From assembly GCA_045578865.1 (NCBI GenBank), contig JAZNLB010000015.1:1-46074 (forward strand): a stretch of 46,074 bases of DNA. Direction: 5' to 3'. Made by a program: the position numbers and the translations under genes. The notes beneath the pieces are model-generated. The model worked only from the letters and a program-made list of their open reading frames with translations. It had not been told where the DNA came from and ran no database searches. Every line of letters starts with the position of its first letter. The first letter of the stretch is position 1. Of the stretch, positions 6,704 through 15,716 are shown in pieces. The stretch comes from RGIG2041 sp045578865 (lineage in GTDB: Bacteria > Bacillota > Clostridia > UBA1381 > UMGS1253).

Positions 6704-7893
6704 TGTTTCACTACCTCTTTCACCAAACATTGGGCACTACCATCCGACAAAAGCACCGTCAGCAAATCTCCACTTTGAATTTGTGCAACAGACTTTACAC
6801 TCTTTCCATCCTGTTGTGCGATACTGTAACCTCGCCCAAGCACAGCCAAAGGACTCATCGCCTGCAATTTACCCGCACCGGCTTCCAGGCGTTTTCTGTG
6901 CACCTGCAAATTCACCGTTTGTGCACGCACCAAGCGTTTAAGCAAGCCATCGATATCCAAACGGCTGTCCGCAATCTTTCCTGCCGGACTCGGCACCTTT
7001 AAGCGCGCAAGCATCAATTTGCTCGCCTTCAATTTGCCGCGCATACCATTTATAGCACGCACAGAAAGCGCACCGATGCGCTCTTTGACCTCCAACGCCG
7101 ACGGCACAACCAACTCTGCCGCCGCAGATGGTGTAGGCGCACGCAAATCTGCAACAAAATCAGCAATCGTAAAATCAACCTCATGACCTACGGCGGAAAC
7201 CACCGGAATATCCGAGGCAAATATGGCTCTTGCCGTAATCTCTTCATTAAATGCCCACAAGTCCTCTATAGAGCCGCCGCCACGACCGACAATCAAGACA
7301 TCGGCGCACTTATGCTCATTAAAGTAGGCAATACCGCGTGCGACATCTTCTGCCGCACCCTCGCCCTGCACCAAGGCAGGATACAATAAAATTTTCACTT
7401 TCGGATAACGCCTGGATATTACATGGATAATATCACGCACTGCCGCACCGGTTGCTGCGGTAACCACGCCGACGGTTTGGGGAAATTTCGGGATTGGTTT
7501 TTTATGCTTTGCATCAAAAAGCCCCTCGTCTTCCAAGCGTTTTTTGAGTTGTTCAAACGCCATATGCAGCACACCGATACCGTCCGGTTGCATTTCTTCA
7601 ACATATAACTGATAACCACCGTCGCGCTCATAGACAGAAATTCGTCCACGCGCAAGCACCTTCATACCGTTTTCCGGCACGAAGGGTAACTTTTGTGCAC
7701 TGTTTTTAAACATAATCGCACGAAGCACGCCACCATCATCTTTGAGTGTCATATAAATATGTCCTGAGAAATGCAGCTTAAAATTGGAAATCTCGCCTTT
7801 AATCCAGATGTTTGAAAATGCAGGAACCGAATCGACAATCATCTTCATGCGCGCGTTGAGTTCCGTAACGGTTAATGTATATATATTTTCCAT
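6700..7893 (-). CDS. xseA: Exodeoxyribonuclease VII large subunit
   Basis: The 397-residue catalytic subunit begins with an OB-fold (VTELNARMKMIVDS, then NIWIKGEISNFK and SGHIYMTLKDD), followed by the nuclease domain with GVVTAATGAAVRDII and DVLIVGRGGGSIEDLWAFN, then SAVGHEVDFTIADFVADLRAPTPSAAAE. A helical C-terminal region ends in the beta segment typical of the family. The start at 7893 lies five bases after the nusB stop; in-frame ATGs further upstream would run inside nusB and are disfavoured. Confidence 0.95.
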   Translation of the reverse strand: MENIYTLTVTELNARMKMIVDSVPAFSNIWIKGEISNFKLHFSGHIYMTLKDDGGVLRAIMFKNSAQKLPFVPENGMKVLARGRISVYERDGGYQLYVEEMQPDGIGVLHMAFEQLKKRLEDEGLFDAKHKKPIPKFPQTVGVVTAATGAAVRDIIHVISRRYPKVKILLYPALVQGEGAAEDVARGIAYFNEHKCADVLIVGRGGGSIEDLWAFNEEITARAIFASDIPVVSAVGHEVDFTIADFVADLRAPTPSAAAELVVPSALEVKERIGALSVRAINGMRGKLKASKLMLARLKVPSPAGKIADSRLDIDGLLKRLVRAQTVNLQVHRKRLEAGAGKLQAMSPLAVLGRGYSIAQQDGKSVKSVAQIQSGDLLTVLLSDGSAQCLVKEVVKQ

Positions 7894-7897
7894 AACC

Positions 7898-8308
7898 TCA
7901 TGCTCCCAACACACCTGCGAGCACACCATTGATAAATGCAGGCGCATCATCCGTATCATAAACCTTGGCAAGTTCTACCGCCTCGTTTACCGATACTGTA
8001 TTGGGAATGTCCTCCACATAACGAATTTCGTAAACCGCCAGACGCAAAATCGCAAGACTGACTTTGGACAAACGCTCCACTTTCCAGTCTTTGCTTAGAT
8101 TTTCTGCAATAATGCCGTCGAGTTCTTCTACTTTTTCAAATACGGAATTCGCTGCTGAGACAATGTATTTAAATTGCTTTTTGTCCGTTTTTTTCAGCGC
8201 CGCATTTTCCTCGGCAAAACGGTCTACAACCTCCGGGTAGCAGTCACGCTGCGCCGTAATTTGAAATACAAGTTTAAACGCTTCTTCTCTGGCTTCTCTT
8301 CTGTTCAT
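7898..8308 (-). CDS. nusB: Transcription antitermination factor NusB
   Basis: NusB binds boxA RNA with S10 in the antitermination complex, mainly on rRNA operons. The 136-residue all-helical protein opens with NRREAREEAFKLVFQ and has the conserved C-terminal blocks LRLAVYEI, IPNTVSVNEAVELAK and FINGVL. It lies between rpiB and xseA in a tight operon. Confidence 0.95.
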   Translation of the reverse strand: MNRREAREEAFKLVFQITAQRDCYPEVVDRFAEENAALKKTDKKQFKYIVSAANSVFEKVEELDGIIAENLSKDWKVERLSKVSLAILRLAVYEIRYVEDIPNTVSVNEAVELAKVYDTDDAPAFINGVLAGVLGA

Positions 8309-8326
8309 GATTTTTCTCTCCTCGGT

Positions 8327-8764
8327 TTATCTGTTTTCCAATGCCATAATTTTATCTACGCGTCTTTGGTGTCTGTCACCGCCAAATGCCGTGTTTAAAA
8401 ACAAATCCACCATTTCCAGGGAAATATTCGGTCCCGTCGTTCTGCCGCCGAGGCACATTACATTTGCATCGTTATGCTCTCTGCACATTCTCGCATCAAA
8501 TTCACTATGACAAAGCGCAGCGCGGATACCATTTATCTTATTGGCCGCCATCGAAATTCCAATGCCCGTACCGCAAAGCAAAATACCCTTTTCACAAGTT
8601 CCGTCTAAAATGTTTTCGCAAAGCACCTGCGCGATATCCGGATAATCTACACTTTCTTCGTTAAAGCTTCCACAATCGAGATATTCTATCCCTCTCGCCT
8701 CCAAATGCTTTAAAATTTCCTGTTTTAATACATAACCGCCATGGTCACATCCAATTGCTATCAT
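8327..8764 (-). CDS. rpiB: Ribose-5-phosphate isomerase B
   Basis: RpiB interconverts ribose 5-phosphate and ribulose 5-phosphate. The 145-residue protein has the GCDHGGY start (phosphate and substrate binding), the catalytic-cysteine segment ILLCGTGIGISMAANK, and ARMCREHNDANVMCLGGRTTG, all typical of the RpiB/LacAB family. It overlaps the tsaB stop by four bases. The LacA/LacB galactose-6-phosphate isomerases are the alternative, but those come as pairs in lac operons. Its place directly behind tsaE-tsaB, where rimI and tsaD are often found, is less usual. Confidence 0.92.
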   Translation of the reverse strand: MIAIGCDHGGYVLKQEILKHLEARGIEYLDCGSFNEESVDYPDIAQVLCENILDGTCEKGILLCGTGIGISMAANKINGIRAALCHSEFDARMCREHNDANVMCLGGRTTGPNISLEMVDLFLNTAFGGDRHQRRVDKIMALENR

Positions 8765-9480
8765 TTTTCTTCACCCTGTTTCATTTTTTCGTCATATTCA
8801 CGCTCTGCTTGTGATTTACGAAGATAAATCGGTTGCAGACTTGCATAATCTTCCGGCAAAGCTCCCGCTGCCGCTTTTGCAAATGCAGCCGCAGCTACAC
8901 CGGACGCACTTTGCAATGCCGCACTGACCGGCGCAAATGCCGCACAGGCTCCGAGCTTCGCTTGAATATAGTCTTTATGTACCGGCACACCGTCACCTAA
9001 AAACAAACTGTTTTCTCCTTGCGCTTTCAACAACTCGCACAATTCTTCAATCGCCATCGCCGTCGGTGAAATTTTCGTCTCTAAAATACCATCTGACCAC
9101 ACATAAGCCGCACAGTATACCTGCCCTCTGCGCGCATCCATAATCGGCACGATTGTCCTCTCACAATACGGCAACCGAAATGCCATCGCCTCCAGCGTAG
9201 ACACGCCGTAGACCGGTTTGCGATTGGCATACGCCAATCCCTTTACGGTAGATACCCCGATGCGTAAACCCGTAAACGAACCGGGACCTGCCGAAACTGC
9301 CAGCGCATCCACGCTGTCAAAATCCGCATCACATTTCTCTAAAAGCGATGCAATCATCGGCATGAGCACCTGCGAATGTGTTTTTTTATTATTCACCGTC
9401 ATTTCGCCGAGCAAATGCGTATCCTGCACAAGCGCAACCGAGCACACATTTGCCGCAGCCTCCACTGCCAATATTTTCAC
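8761..9480 (-). CDS. tsaB: tRNA threonylcarbamoyladenosine biosynthesis protein TsaB
   Basis: TsaB partners TsaD and TsaE in transferring threonylcarbamoyl to A37 of ANN-decoding tRNAs. The 239-residue ASKHA-fold protein has the signature AVSAGPGSFTGLRIG at about residue 64 and the early KILAVEAAANVCSVAL strand. It is the short, non-catalytic paralogue: it lacks the metal-binding histidines of TsaD. It overlaps tsaE by four bases and rpiB by four. tsaD itself is not in the window. Confidence 0.95.
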   Translation of the reverse strand: MKILAVEAAANVCSVALVQDTHLLGEMTVNNKKTHSQVLMPMIASLLEKCDADFDSVDALAVSAGPGSFTGLRIGVSTVKGLAYANRKPVYGVSTLEAMAFRLPYCERTIVPIMDARRGQVYCAAYVWSDGILETKISPTAMAIEELCELLKAQGENSLFLGDGVPVHKDYIQAKLGACAAFAPVSAALQSASGVAAAAFAKAAAGALPEDYASLQPIYLRKSQAEREYDEKMKQGEEK

Positions 9481-9911
9481 TTTGCGTCCTCCAATACTAT
9501 TTCTCGGTATGTCTCATCTTTATCTGCATCCTTACGGATGGTAATCGTAAAAAAACCCTGCGGCAAAAGGCTGCGGATGTTTTCCGACCATTCAATTAAA
9601 CATACACCGTCACCGTAGAGATATTCATCCACACCTGCGGCATACGCATCATCCTCATTTTCAATGCGGTACATGTCAAAGTGATAAATCGGCACTTTCG
9701 CCGGATATTCATGTATAAGTGCAAAGGTCGGGGAACTGACATAGCCTTCAAACCCAAATCCGCGGGCAAAACCGGATACAAACGCCGTTTTTCCCACACC
9801 CAAATCTCCGCAAAGGCAAATTACATCACCTACGGAAAATCGCTTTGCCAACTGTTTTGCTATCTCGCGTGTTTCCTCCACGCTATTGGTTTCAAATCGC
9901 ATAAATCTCAC
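9477..9911 (-). CDS. tsaE: tRNA threonylcarbamoyladenosine biosynthesis ATPase TsaE
   Basis: TsaE is the small P-loop ATPase that drives the threonylcarbamoyl cycle. The 144-residue protein has Walker A GDLGVGKT at 35-42, then the conserved SSPTFALIHEY and HFDMYRIE segments. It is first in its operon, with a promoter 21 bases upstream. Confidence 0.95.
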   Translation of the reverse strand: MRFMRFETNSVEETREIAKQLAKRFSVGDVICLCGDLGVGKTAFVSGFARGFGFEGYVSSPTFALIHEYPAKVPIYHFDMYRIENEDDAYAAGVDEYLYGDGVCLIEWSENIRSLLPQGFFTITIRKDADKDETYREIVLEDAK

Positions 9912-9931
9912 CTTATTACATATGTATTGTC

Positions 9932-9960
9932 ATTGTATCACAGTTTCAAACAAAATTCAA
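9932..9960 (-). promoter_or_regulatory. Promoter of the tsaE-tsaB-rpiB-nusB-xseAB-ispA operon
   Basis: On the minus strand TTGAAT (9955-9960) and TACAAT (9932-9937) are separated by 17 bases, just downstream of the dnaJ terminator. Confidence 0.75.
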
Positions 9961-9978
9961 TGCGTTTTTTATACAAAA

Positions 9979-10010
9979 AAAAATGCATCTTCACACGAAG
10001 ACGCATTTTT
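9979..10010 (-). terminator. Heat-shock operon terminator after dnaJ
   Basis: A 14-bp stem with one mismatch (9979-9992 with 9997-10010) lies six bases past the dnaJ stop and is followed on the minus strand by a U-run. Confidence 0.88.
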
Positions 10011-10015
10011 CTGTA

Positions 10016-11161
10016 TTATGACTTCTTTTTAAACTTGTTCATCATTTCAGAGAACTTACTTTTCTCCTTGTGGTTGCCGTTATCAAGACCTTCAAACTCA
10101 CGCAAAATTTCTTTTTGCTTATTCGAAAGACCACGCGGCACCTCCACAATAACTTTTACATACTGGTCGCCACGACCTTTGCCGCGCAAAAACGGAATAC
10201 CTTTCCCCTTAAACTTAAACACTGTTCCGCTCTGCGTACCCTCTGCTATTTTGTACTCCACCTCGCCATCCAAAGTAGGAACGCGTATGGTATCACCCAG
10301 AGCTGCAGATACAAAGGAAATCGGAATTTCAAAGGAAACATCCGCACCATGTCGTTCAAAAAGCTCATGACGAAGCACCGTGACCGTGATATACAAATCG
10401 CCGCTGGGACCGCCCTTGGTACCGCTGCAACCCTCACCACGCAATGAAATCGTCTGCCCATTATCAATACCGGCAGGAACATTAACATTGATTGTGCGGC
10501 GTACTTTCTTTTGCCCCGTACCGCTACAATCCGGACACGGATTCGGTATCGTCTGTCCCGTACCACCACAATGCTGGCATGTCGCTGTAGACTGAAAATT
10601 TCCAAAAGGCGTTCTCTGTGTTGTGCGGATTTGTCCCGTACCGCCGCAAACAGAGCATGTGACCGGTTGTGTGCCTGCCTTTGCGCCCGTACCGGAGCAA
10701 GTAGAACACATCTCGGTACGCATCACAGTTACCTCTTTTTCTACGCCGAAAGCCGCTTCTTCAAAGCTAATGGTAATACTTTGCTGCACATCACTTCCCT
10801 TTTTCGGCCCGTTTCTGCGCCGACTTTGTGCACCGCCGAAACCACCACCGAAGAAGGATTCAAAAATATCACCCATATCAAAGCCGCCAAAACCGCCACC
10901 GTAACCTGCACCGCCCGCACCGAAGTTCGGGTCTACGCCAGCATGGCCGAACTGATCATAGCGCGAACGCTTTTCCGGGTCTTTTAAAACATCGTATGCC
11001 TCATTGACCTCTTTAAACTTTGCTTCCGCCTCTGCTTCCTTGCCGGGATTTAAGTCCGGATGGCACTTTTTCGCTGCATTTCTGTATGCTTTTTTAATTT
11101 CATCGTCCGAAGCGCCCTTTTTTACGCCGAGCACCTCATAATAATCTCGCTTTTCAGCCAT
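10016..11161 (-). CDS. dnaJ: Chaperone DnaJ
   Basis: DnaJ delivers unfolded clients to DnaK and stimulates its ATPase. The 381-residue protein is a full type-I form: J domain at 1-70 with HPD at 34-36, a Gly/Phe-rich linker (about 75-112), four zinc-finger repeats of CxxCxGxG type starting at Cys152, Cys169, Cys195 and Cys209, and the C-terminal substrate-binding and dimerisation domains. It is the last gene of the hrcA operon. Confidence 0.97.
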   Translation of the reverse strand: MAEKRDYYEVLGVKKGASDDEIKKAYRNAAKKCHPDLNPGKEAEAEAKFKEVNEAYDVLKDPEKRSRYDQFGHAGVDPNFGAGGAGYGGGFGGFDMGDIFESFFGGGFGGAQSRRRNGPKKGSDVQQSITISFEEAAFGVEKEVTVMRTEMCSTCSGTGAKAGTQPVTCSVCGGTGQIRTTQRTPFGNFQSTATCQHCGGTGQTIPNPCPDCSGTGQKKVRRTINVNVPAGIDNGQTISLRGEGCSGTKGGPSGDLYITVTVLRHELFERHGADVSFEIPISFVSAALGDTIRVPTLDGEVEYKIAEGTQSGTVFKFKGKGIPFLRGKGRGDQYVKVIVEVPRGLSNKQKEILREFEGLDNGNHKEKSKFSEMMNKFKKKS

Positions 11162-11192
11162 ACAATTCTCCCCTTGGCTTTACCGCACGCAA

Positions 11193-13031
11193 TTATTGAT
11201 TGTCGTCATCTACAACCGTGTAATCCGCATCTACGGTAGAACCGTCATTTGCACCTGCACCCGGATTTGCGCCACCCATATTCGGCTCGCCCTGCGGAGC
11301 AGCCTGTGCGTATACCTTCTGTGCAATCTCATTAAACTTTGCCGTGAGCGCCTCTGTTGCACTCTTCATATTTTCTACATTATTAGAACCGATTGCATCC
11401 TTGGTTGCTTGAATTTTCGCTTCCACATCTGCTTTATCTGCAGCATCAATCTTGTCGCCGAGTTCACCGAGCGCCTTTTCACACTGGTAAACCATAGTGT
11501 CTGCCTGATTGCGTACTTCCGCTTCTTCTTTTTTAGCCTTATCTTCTGCAGCAAACTTTTCAGCCTCCTGCACTGCCTTTTCGATTTCCTCGTCAGACAG
11601 ATTTGAGCTTGCTGTAATGGTGATGTTCTGCTCATTGCCGGTGCCCAAATCTTTCGCACTTACATGCACGATACCGTTACGGTCAATATCAAACTTAACC
11701 TCAATCTGCGGAACGCCGCGCGGCGCCGGCGGAATGTCGCTGAGACTGAAGCGGCCAAGCGTCTTATTATAAGCCGCCATATCTCTTTCACCCTGCAAAA
11801 CATGAATTTCTACGCTGGTCTGGTTATCTGCGGCAGTAGAGAACACCTGCGTCTTCTGTACCGGAATGGTTGTGTTTCTTTCAATGAGTTTCGTGCAAAC
11901 GCCACCAAGTGTTTCGATACCCAGGGAAAGCGGTGTTACATCAAGGAGCAACAAATCCTTTACATCACCACCGAGCACACCACCCTGAATTGCAGCACCG
12001 ATTGCAACACATTCATCCGGATTGATACCATTATCCGGCTCTTTGCCCGTAATGCGTTTTACAGCTTCCTGTACAGCCGGAATTCTGGAAGAACCACCAA
12101 CCATAAGCACCTTGTGAATATCTGCTGCAGAAAGACCTGCATCGCTCATCGCCTGTCTGGTCGGCTCCATAGATTTTTCTACGAGGTCCGCAGTAAGTTC
12201 GTCAAATTTAGCGCGTGTAAGCGTTACATCCAAGTGCTTCGGACCGGTTGCATCGGCTGTGATAAACGGCAGATTGATATTCGAGCTCATTACGCCGGAA
12301 AGTTCAATCTTTGCCTTCTCAGCCGCTTCCTTCAAACGCTGCATTGCCATCTTATCGATGGACAAATCAATGCCCGTATCCTTTTTAAACTCTGAAACAA
12401 GGTAGTTCATGATACGCTCGTCAAAGTCATCGCCGCCGAGACGGTTGTTACCGCTCGTTGCCAATACTTCAAAAGTGCCGTCGCCGATTTCCAGAATGGA
12501 TACATCAAATGTACCGCCGCCGAGGTCGTATACCATAATCTTTTGGTCAATATCGCTTCCCATGCCGTAGGCAAGTGCCGCCGCAGTCGGCTCATTGATG
12601 ATTCTAAGCACTTCAAGGCCCGCAATCTTACCTGCATCCTTCGTTGCCTGGCGCTGTGCGTCGCTAAAATAAGCCGGTACGGTAATAACCGCCTGACTTA
12701 CGGTTTCTCCGAGGTATCTTTCTGCATCTGCTTTGAGTTTTTGCAGAATCATTGCGCTCACTTCGGTCGGTGTATAGTTCTTACCGCCGAGGGAAACTTT
12801 TCTGTCCGTACCCATATCTCTCTTGATGGAGATGATTGTGTCATCCGGATTTGTGATTGCCTGTCTTTTTGCTACCTGACCTACCAATCTTTCACCGTTT
12901 TTGGTCAGTGCCACAACGGACGGAGTTGTACGATTGCCTTCCGGGTTTGGAATTACAACCGCTTCGCCGTTTTCCATAACTGCGACACAGGAATTTGTTG
13001 TACCTAAGTCAATACCGATAATCTTTGCCAT
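11193..13031 (-). CDS. dnaK: Chaperone DnaK (Hsp70)
   Basis: The 612-residue ATP-dependent chaperone starts with the nucleotide-binding signature GIDLGTTNSCVAV, continues with VYDLGGGTFDVSIL and VLMVGGSSRIPAVQE, and has the linker DLLLLDVTPLSLGIETLGG before the peptide-binding domain. The tail is rich in Gly and Asp, as usual. A good AGGAGG site precedes the ATG at 13031, 29 bases after grpE. It lacks the extra residues in the first lobe seen in Gram-negative DnaK, in keeping with a Gram-positive lineage. Confidence 0.98.
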   Translation of the reverse strand: MAKIIGIDLGTTNSCVAVMENGEAVVIPNPEGNRTTPSVVALTKNGERLVGQVAKRQAITNPDDTIISIKRDMGTDRKVSLGGKNYTPTEVSAMILQKLKADAERYLGETVSQAVITVPAYFSDAQRQATKDAGKIAGLEVLRIINEPTAAALAYGMGSDIDQKIMVYDLGGGTFDVSILEIGDGTFEVLATSGNNRLGGDDFDERIMNYLVSEFKKDTGIDLSIDKMAMQRLKEAAEKAKIELSGVMSSNINLPFITADATGPKHLDVTLTRAKFDELTADLVEKSMEPTRQAMSDAGLSAADIHKVLMVGGSSRIPAVQEAVKRITGKEPDNGINPDECVAIGAAIQGGVLGGDVKDLLLLDVTPLSLGIETLGGVCTKLIERNTTIPVQKTQVFSTAADNQTSVEIHVLQGERDMAAYNKTLGRFSLSDIPPAPRGVPQIEVKFDIDRNGIVHVSAKDLGTGNEQNITITASSNLSDEEIEKAVQEAEKFAAEDKAKKEEAEVRNQADTMVYQCEKALGELGDKIDAADKADVEAKIQATKDAIGSNNVENMKSATEALTAKFNEIAQKVYAQAAPQGEPNMGGANPGAGANDGSTVDADYTVVDDDNQ

Positions 13032-13060
13032 TTCTATTTACCTCCTAATAATATACACTG

Positions 13061-13582
13061 TTAGTTTGCTACTTTAACCATACTGTAGCGGATGATACTG
13101 TCTTTATATTTATAGCCCTTCTGGAACTCTTCAACAACCTCGCTTTCGCCGAAGGCATCATCATCTATATGCATCACGGCGTTGTGATATGTTGCATCAA
13201 AACTCTGTCCGACCGCCTCGATTTTTTCCACGCCCATCTTGGAAAACACCTCAGCACACATCTTTGAAATCATCTCGATGCCGTCTGCCACCGCTTGAAC
13301 ATCCGTGGCCGTTTTTGCCGCTTCTTCCGCGCGCTCCATGCTGTCTAAAATTGGCAGGAGTTCACGAATTGTATCGGCGACTGCACTTGTATATAGTGCC
13401 TCTTTTTCCCGTTGTGTGCGATTTTGATAGTTCTTATATTCTGCAGCAAGTCGAAGGTATTTATCCTCCATCTCCTGCAATTTTACCTCACATTCCTCCT
13501 GCACATCTTTTTGCTGTTCATTTTCCGCTTGTGCAGTTTCGCACACATCTTCTGCCGGCGTTGTCTTTTTCTCTTTTGCCAA
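13061..13582 (-). CDS. grpE: Nucleotide exchange factor GrpE
   Basis: GrpE releases ADP from DnaK. The product has an acidic coiled-coil N-terminal half, then YLRLAAEYKNYQNRTQREKE, and the C-terminal beta domain with MGVEKIEAVGQSFDATYHNAV. I place the start at TTG 13582, one base after the hrcA stop and eight bases after AAGGGTGG, giving 173 residues. In-frame GTG codons at 13594 and 13618 inside hrcA are alternatives, adding 4 or 12 residues. Confidence 0.93.
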   Translation of the reverse strand: MAKEKKTTPAEDVCETAQAENEQQKDVQEECEVKLQEMEDKYLRLAAEYKNYQNRTQREKEALYTSAVADTIRELLPILDSMERAEEAAKTATDVQAVADGIEMISKMCAEVFSKMGVEKIEAVGQSFDATYHNAVMHIDDDAFGESEVVEEFQKGYKYKDSIIRYSMVKVAN

Positions 13583-13583
13583 G

Positions 13584-14630
13584 TTACTTACCACCCTTCT
13601 CTGCCTTATAAATCTCACTTAAAATTTCTTCGAGATTTTTTGATATGCTGCCCAATGCGGAAACCACCTTTGCATAATTCATGCGTGTCGGTCCGACAAT
13701 ACCGATTTTACCCACGGTATGTCCGCCCACAAGGTAACGCGCTGTTACCAGGGAAGCATCTTTCATTTGATCAATTTCATTTTCTTCGCCAATGACAATA
13801 TTGATTGGTTTATCGCGGTCACCTTGCTCGATGGCAAGTTTCACACTCTGCTTATCTTCCAAAAGGCTGATAAGTTCTTTTGCCCGCGAAAGTTCATGAT
13901 ATTCGGGATAATTTAATAAATGTTGCGGATTTTCTACATAAATTTCTGAGCCGTTTAATTCGCTGATGGTATGGTGCACAAATTGCAGAATCGGCATCAA
14001 AAGTGCACTCTGCCCGCCGAGCACCTTCTCAATCTCGGCAAACTTCGCCATCGTGATTTCTTCCAGCATCAAACCGGTTAGTTTTTCATTGAGCACAGCA
14101 GATACTTTTCGAAGTGTTTGCTCGTTTTCCTGCGTGTTAATCATTCTGTTTTTTACCACGCCGTCATTGGTAACGAGCACCAAAAGCGCACAACAGTTGT
14201 CCACCGGCACAAGTTCAAATCTTTTAACATACGCTTGCCTTAGTTCCGGTGTAACCGCAATCGTGGTGTAATTCGTCAGTTGTGAAATCGCTCGGCTTGC
14301 CTCATGAATAATCCGGTCGAGTTGCAACACACCTGCTGTAAAGAACCGGCGCAGTTTCACTACATCTGCATGGTCCATGCTGTATCGGTTCATCAGTTCG
14401 TTGACATAAAAACGATACCCTGCATCCGACGGCACGCGCCCTGCCGATGTGTGCGGCGAAATCAAATAGCCCAAATCCTCCAAATCTGCCATTTCGTTTC
14501 GGATGGTTGCGCTTGAAAGCCCCAAATCCACACGCTTTGCAATTGTTCTGGAGCCGACCGGTTCGGCATTTTCAATATAGTCTTCGATAATCGACTGTAA
14601 AATGACTTTTTTTCTGTCGCTAAGCCCCAC
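13584..14630 (-). CDS. hrcA: Heat-inducible transcription repressor HrcA
   Basis: HrcA binds CIRCE operators and represses class I heat-shock genes; its activity depends on GroEL. The 348-residue protein starts with a winged helix (SDRKKVILQSIIEDYIENAEPVGS and LSSATIRNEMADLEDLGYL), then the family middle and C-terminal regions. The start is GTG at 14630 behind a G-rich site. A perfect CIRCE element lies 27 bases upstream, so the operon is autoregulated. Confidence 0.97.
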   Translation of the reverse strand: MGLSDRKKVILQSIIEDYIENAEPVGSRTIAKRVDLGLSSATIRNEMADLEDLGYLISPHTSAGRVPSDAGYRFYVNELMNRYSMDHADVVKLRRFFTAGVLQLDRIIHEASRAISQLTNYTTIAVTPELRQAYVKRFELVPVDNCCALLVLVTNDGVVKNRMINTQENEQTLRKVSAVLNEKLTGLMLEEITMAKFAEIEKVLGGQSALLMPILQFVHHTISELNGSEIYVENPQHLLNYPEYHELSRAKELISLLEDKQSVKLAIEQGDRDKPINIVIGEENEIDQMKDASLVTARYLVGGHTVGKIGIVGPTRMNYAKVVSALGSISKNLEEILSEIYKAEKGGK

Positions 14631-14657
14631 CTTTGTCGCCCCCCTTATTATTTTTTA

Positions 14658-14684
14658 TTAGCACTCGCACAAGATGAGTGCTAA
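14658..14684. promoter_or_regulatory. CIRCE operator
   Basis: TTAGCACTC (14658-14666), nine bases, then GAGTGCTAA (14676-14684): an exact match to the CIRCE consensus, placed just downstream of the -10 box of the hrcA operon. Confidence 0.97.
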
Positions 14685-14696
14685 ACCACATGTAAT

Positions 14697-14725
14697 AAAA
14701 TACCACCTTGCAACGCTTTTGTCAA
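14697..14725 (-). promoter_or_regulatory. hrcA-grpE-dnaK-dnaJ promoter
   Basis: On the minus strand TTGACA (14720-14725) and TATTTT (14697-14702) are 17 bases apart, directly followed by CIRCE. Confidence 0.85.
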
Positions 14726-14752
14726 GATGGTATCCTATATTTTTAACGAAAT

Positions 14753-15697
14753 TCATGCTTCGTTCATATTTTCGGCAAACTTTTCATTTATATACGCCAT
14801 TGCCTGTTCTACCATATCCCCTTGCGGGTCTAATTTTACGATACTGCCGTGGCGGTTAAACCAGGTCAGTTGGCGCTTTGCATACCTTCTGGAATTGCGC
14901 TTGATCAAGTCAATCGTATCTTCCAAGCTGAGTTTACCTTCCAGATAATCAAATACTTCTTTATATCCGATACCCTGCATAGAATTCAGTTCGCGGGTAT
15001 AGCCCATACGAATGAGCGTTTTAACCTCGTTGACCAAGCCGTCGTTAATCATATTGTCCACACGCATATCAATGCGCTTATAGAGCGTTTCTCTGTCCCA
15101 ATCCGGCATAAATACAATGTCGTTGTACGGGCTTTCCTCTGCTTTGGAATGCTTTTTCTGATCCGTAATGGTCTTGCCTGTGGAATAATACACCTCCAGA
15201 GCACGGATGACTCGCTTGATGTTGTTGGGGTGAATGTTCATTGCCGCTTCAAAGTCCACCTCGGATAGCATACGATGCACATACTCATTGCCTTTCTGCG
15301 CTGCCGTTCGTTCAAAGAACTTACGCAGATTGTAGTCCGTCTTCATCTCAGTTAATTTGATGTTTTGCAACAAGTTATCAATGTACATGCCCGTGCCGCC
15401 GGCTAAAATCGGCATTTTACCCTGTAAAAAGATTTTCTCAATACAATCTTTTGCCATCTTGGAAAAGACTGCCACATTAAATTCCGTATCCGGCATAATA
15501 CAATCCATTACATGATGCACAACACCGCTCATCTCCGCATAGGATGGTTTTGCCGTTCCGATGTTCATATATTTATATACTTGCATGCTGTCTGCCGAGA
15601 TAACTTCGCCGTCAAGCCGTTGCGCCAGCGCAACCGCCAGTGCCGTTTTCCCGGACGCGGTCGGCCCGACCACGGCAACAAGTGGCATTTTCTTCAT
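14753..15697 (-). CDS. miaA: tRNA dimethylallyltransferase
   Basis: MiaA adds a dimethylallyl group to A37 of tRNAs reading UNN codons; MiaB, encoded a few genes upstream, then methylthiolates it. The 314-residue protein has P-loop GPTASGKTALA near the start, DSMQVYKYMNIGTAKP, LAGGTGMYIDNLLQ, and near the C-terminus the SMQGIGYKEVFDYLEG and RRYAKRQLTWF segments. The ATG at 15697 follows GGGGGAG at a good spacing, 19 bases after mutL; the longer frame from 15751 would overlap mutL. Confidence 0.95.
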   Translation of the reverse strand: MKKMPLVAVVGPTASGKTALAVALAQRLDGEVISADSMQVYKYMNIGTAKPSYAEMSGVVHHVMDCIMPDTEFNVAVFSKMAKDCIEKIFLQGKMPILAGGTGMYIDNLLQNIKLTEMKTDYNLRKFFERTAAQKGNEYVHRMLSEVDFEAAMNIHPNNIKRVIRALEVYYSTGKTITDQKKHSKAEESPYNDIVFMPDWDRETLYKRIDMRVDNMINDGLVNEVKTLIRMGYTRELNSMQGIGYKEVFDYLEGKLSLEDTIDLIKRNSRRYAKRQLTWFNRHGSIVKLDPQGDMVEQAMAYINEKFAENMNEA

Positions 15698-15716
15698 ATC
15701 TTTCTCCCCCAACTGC

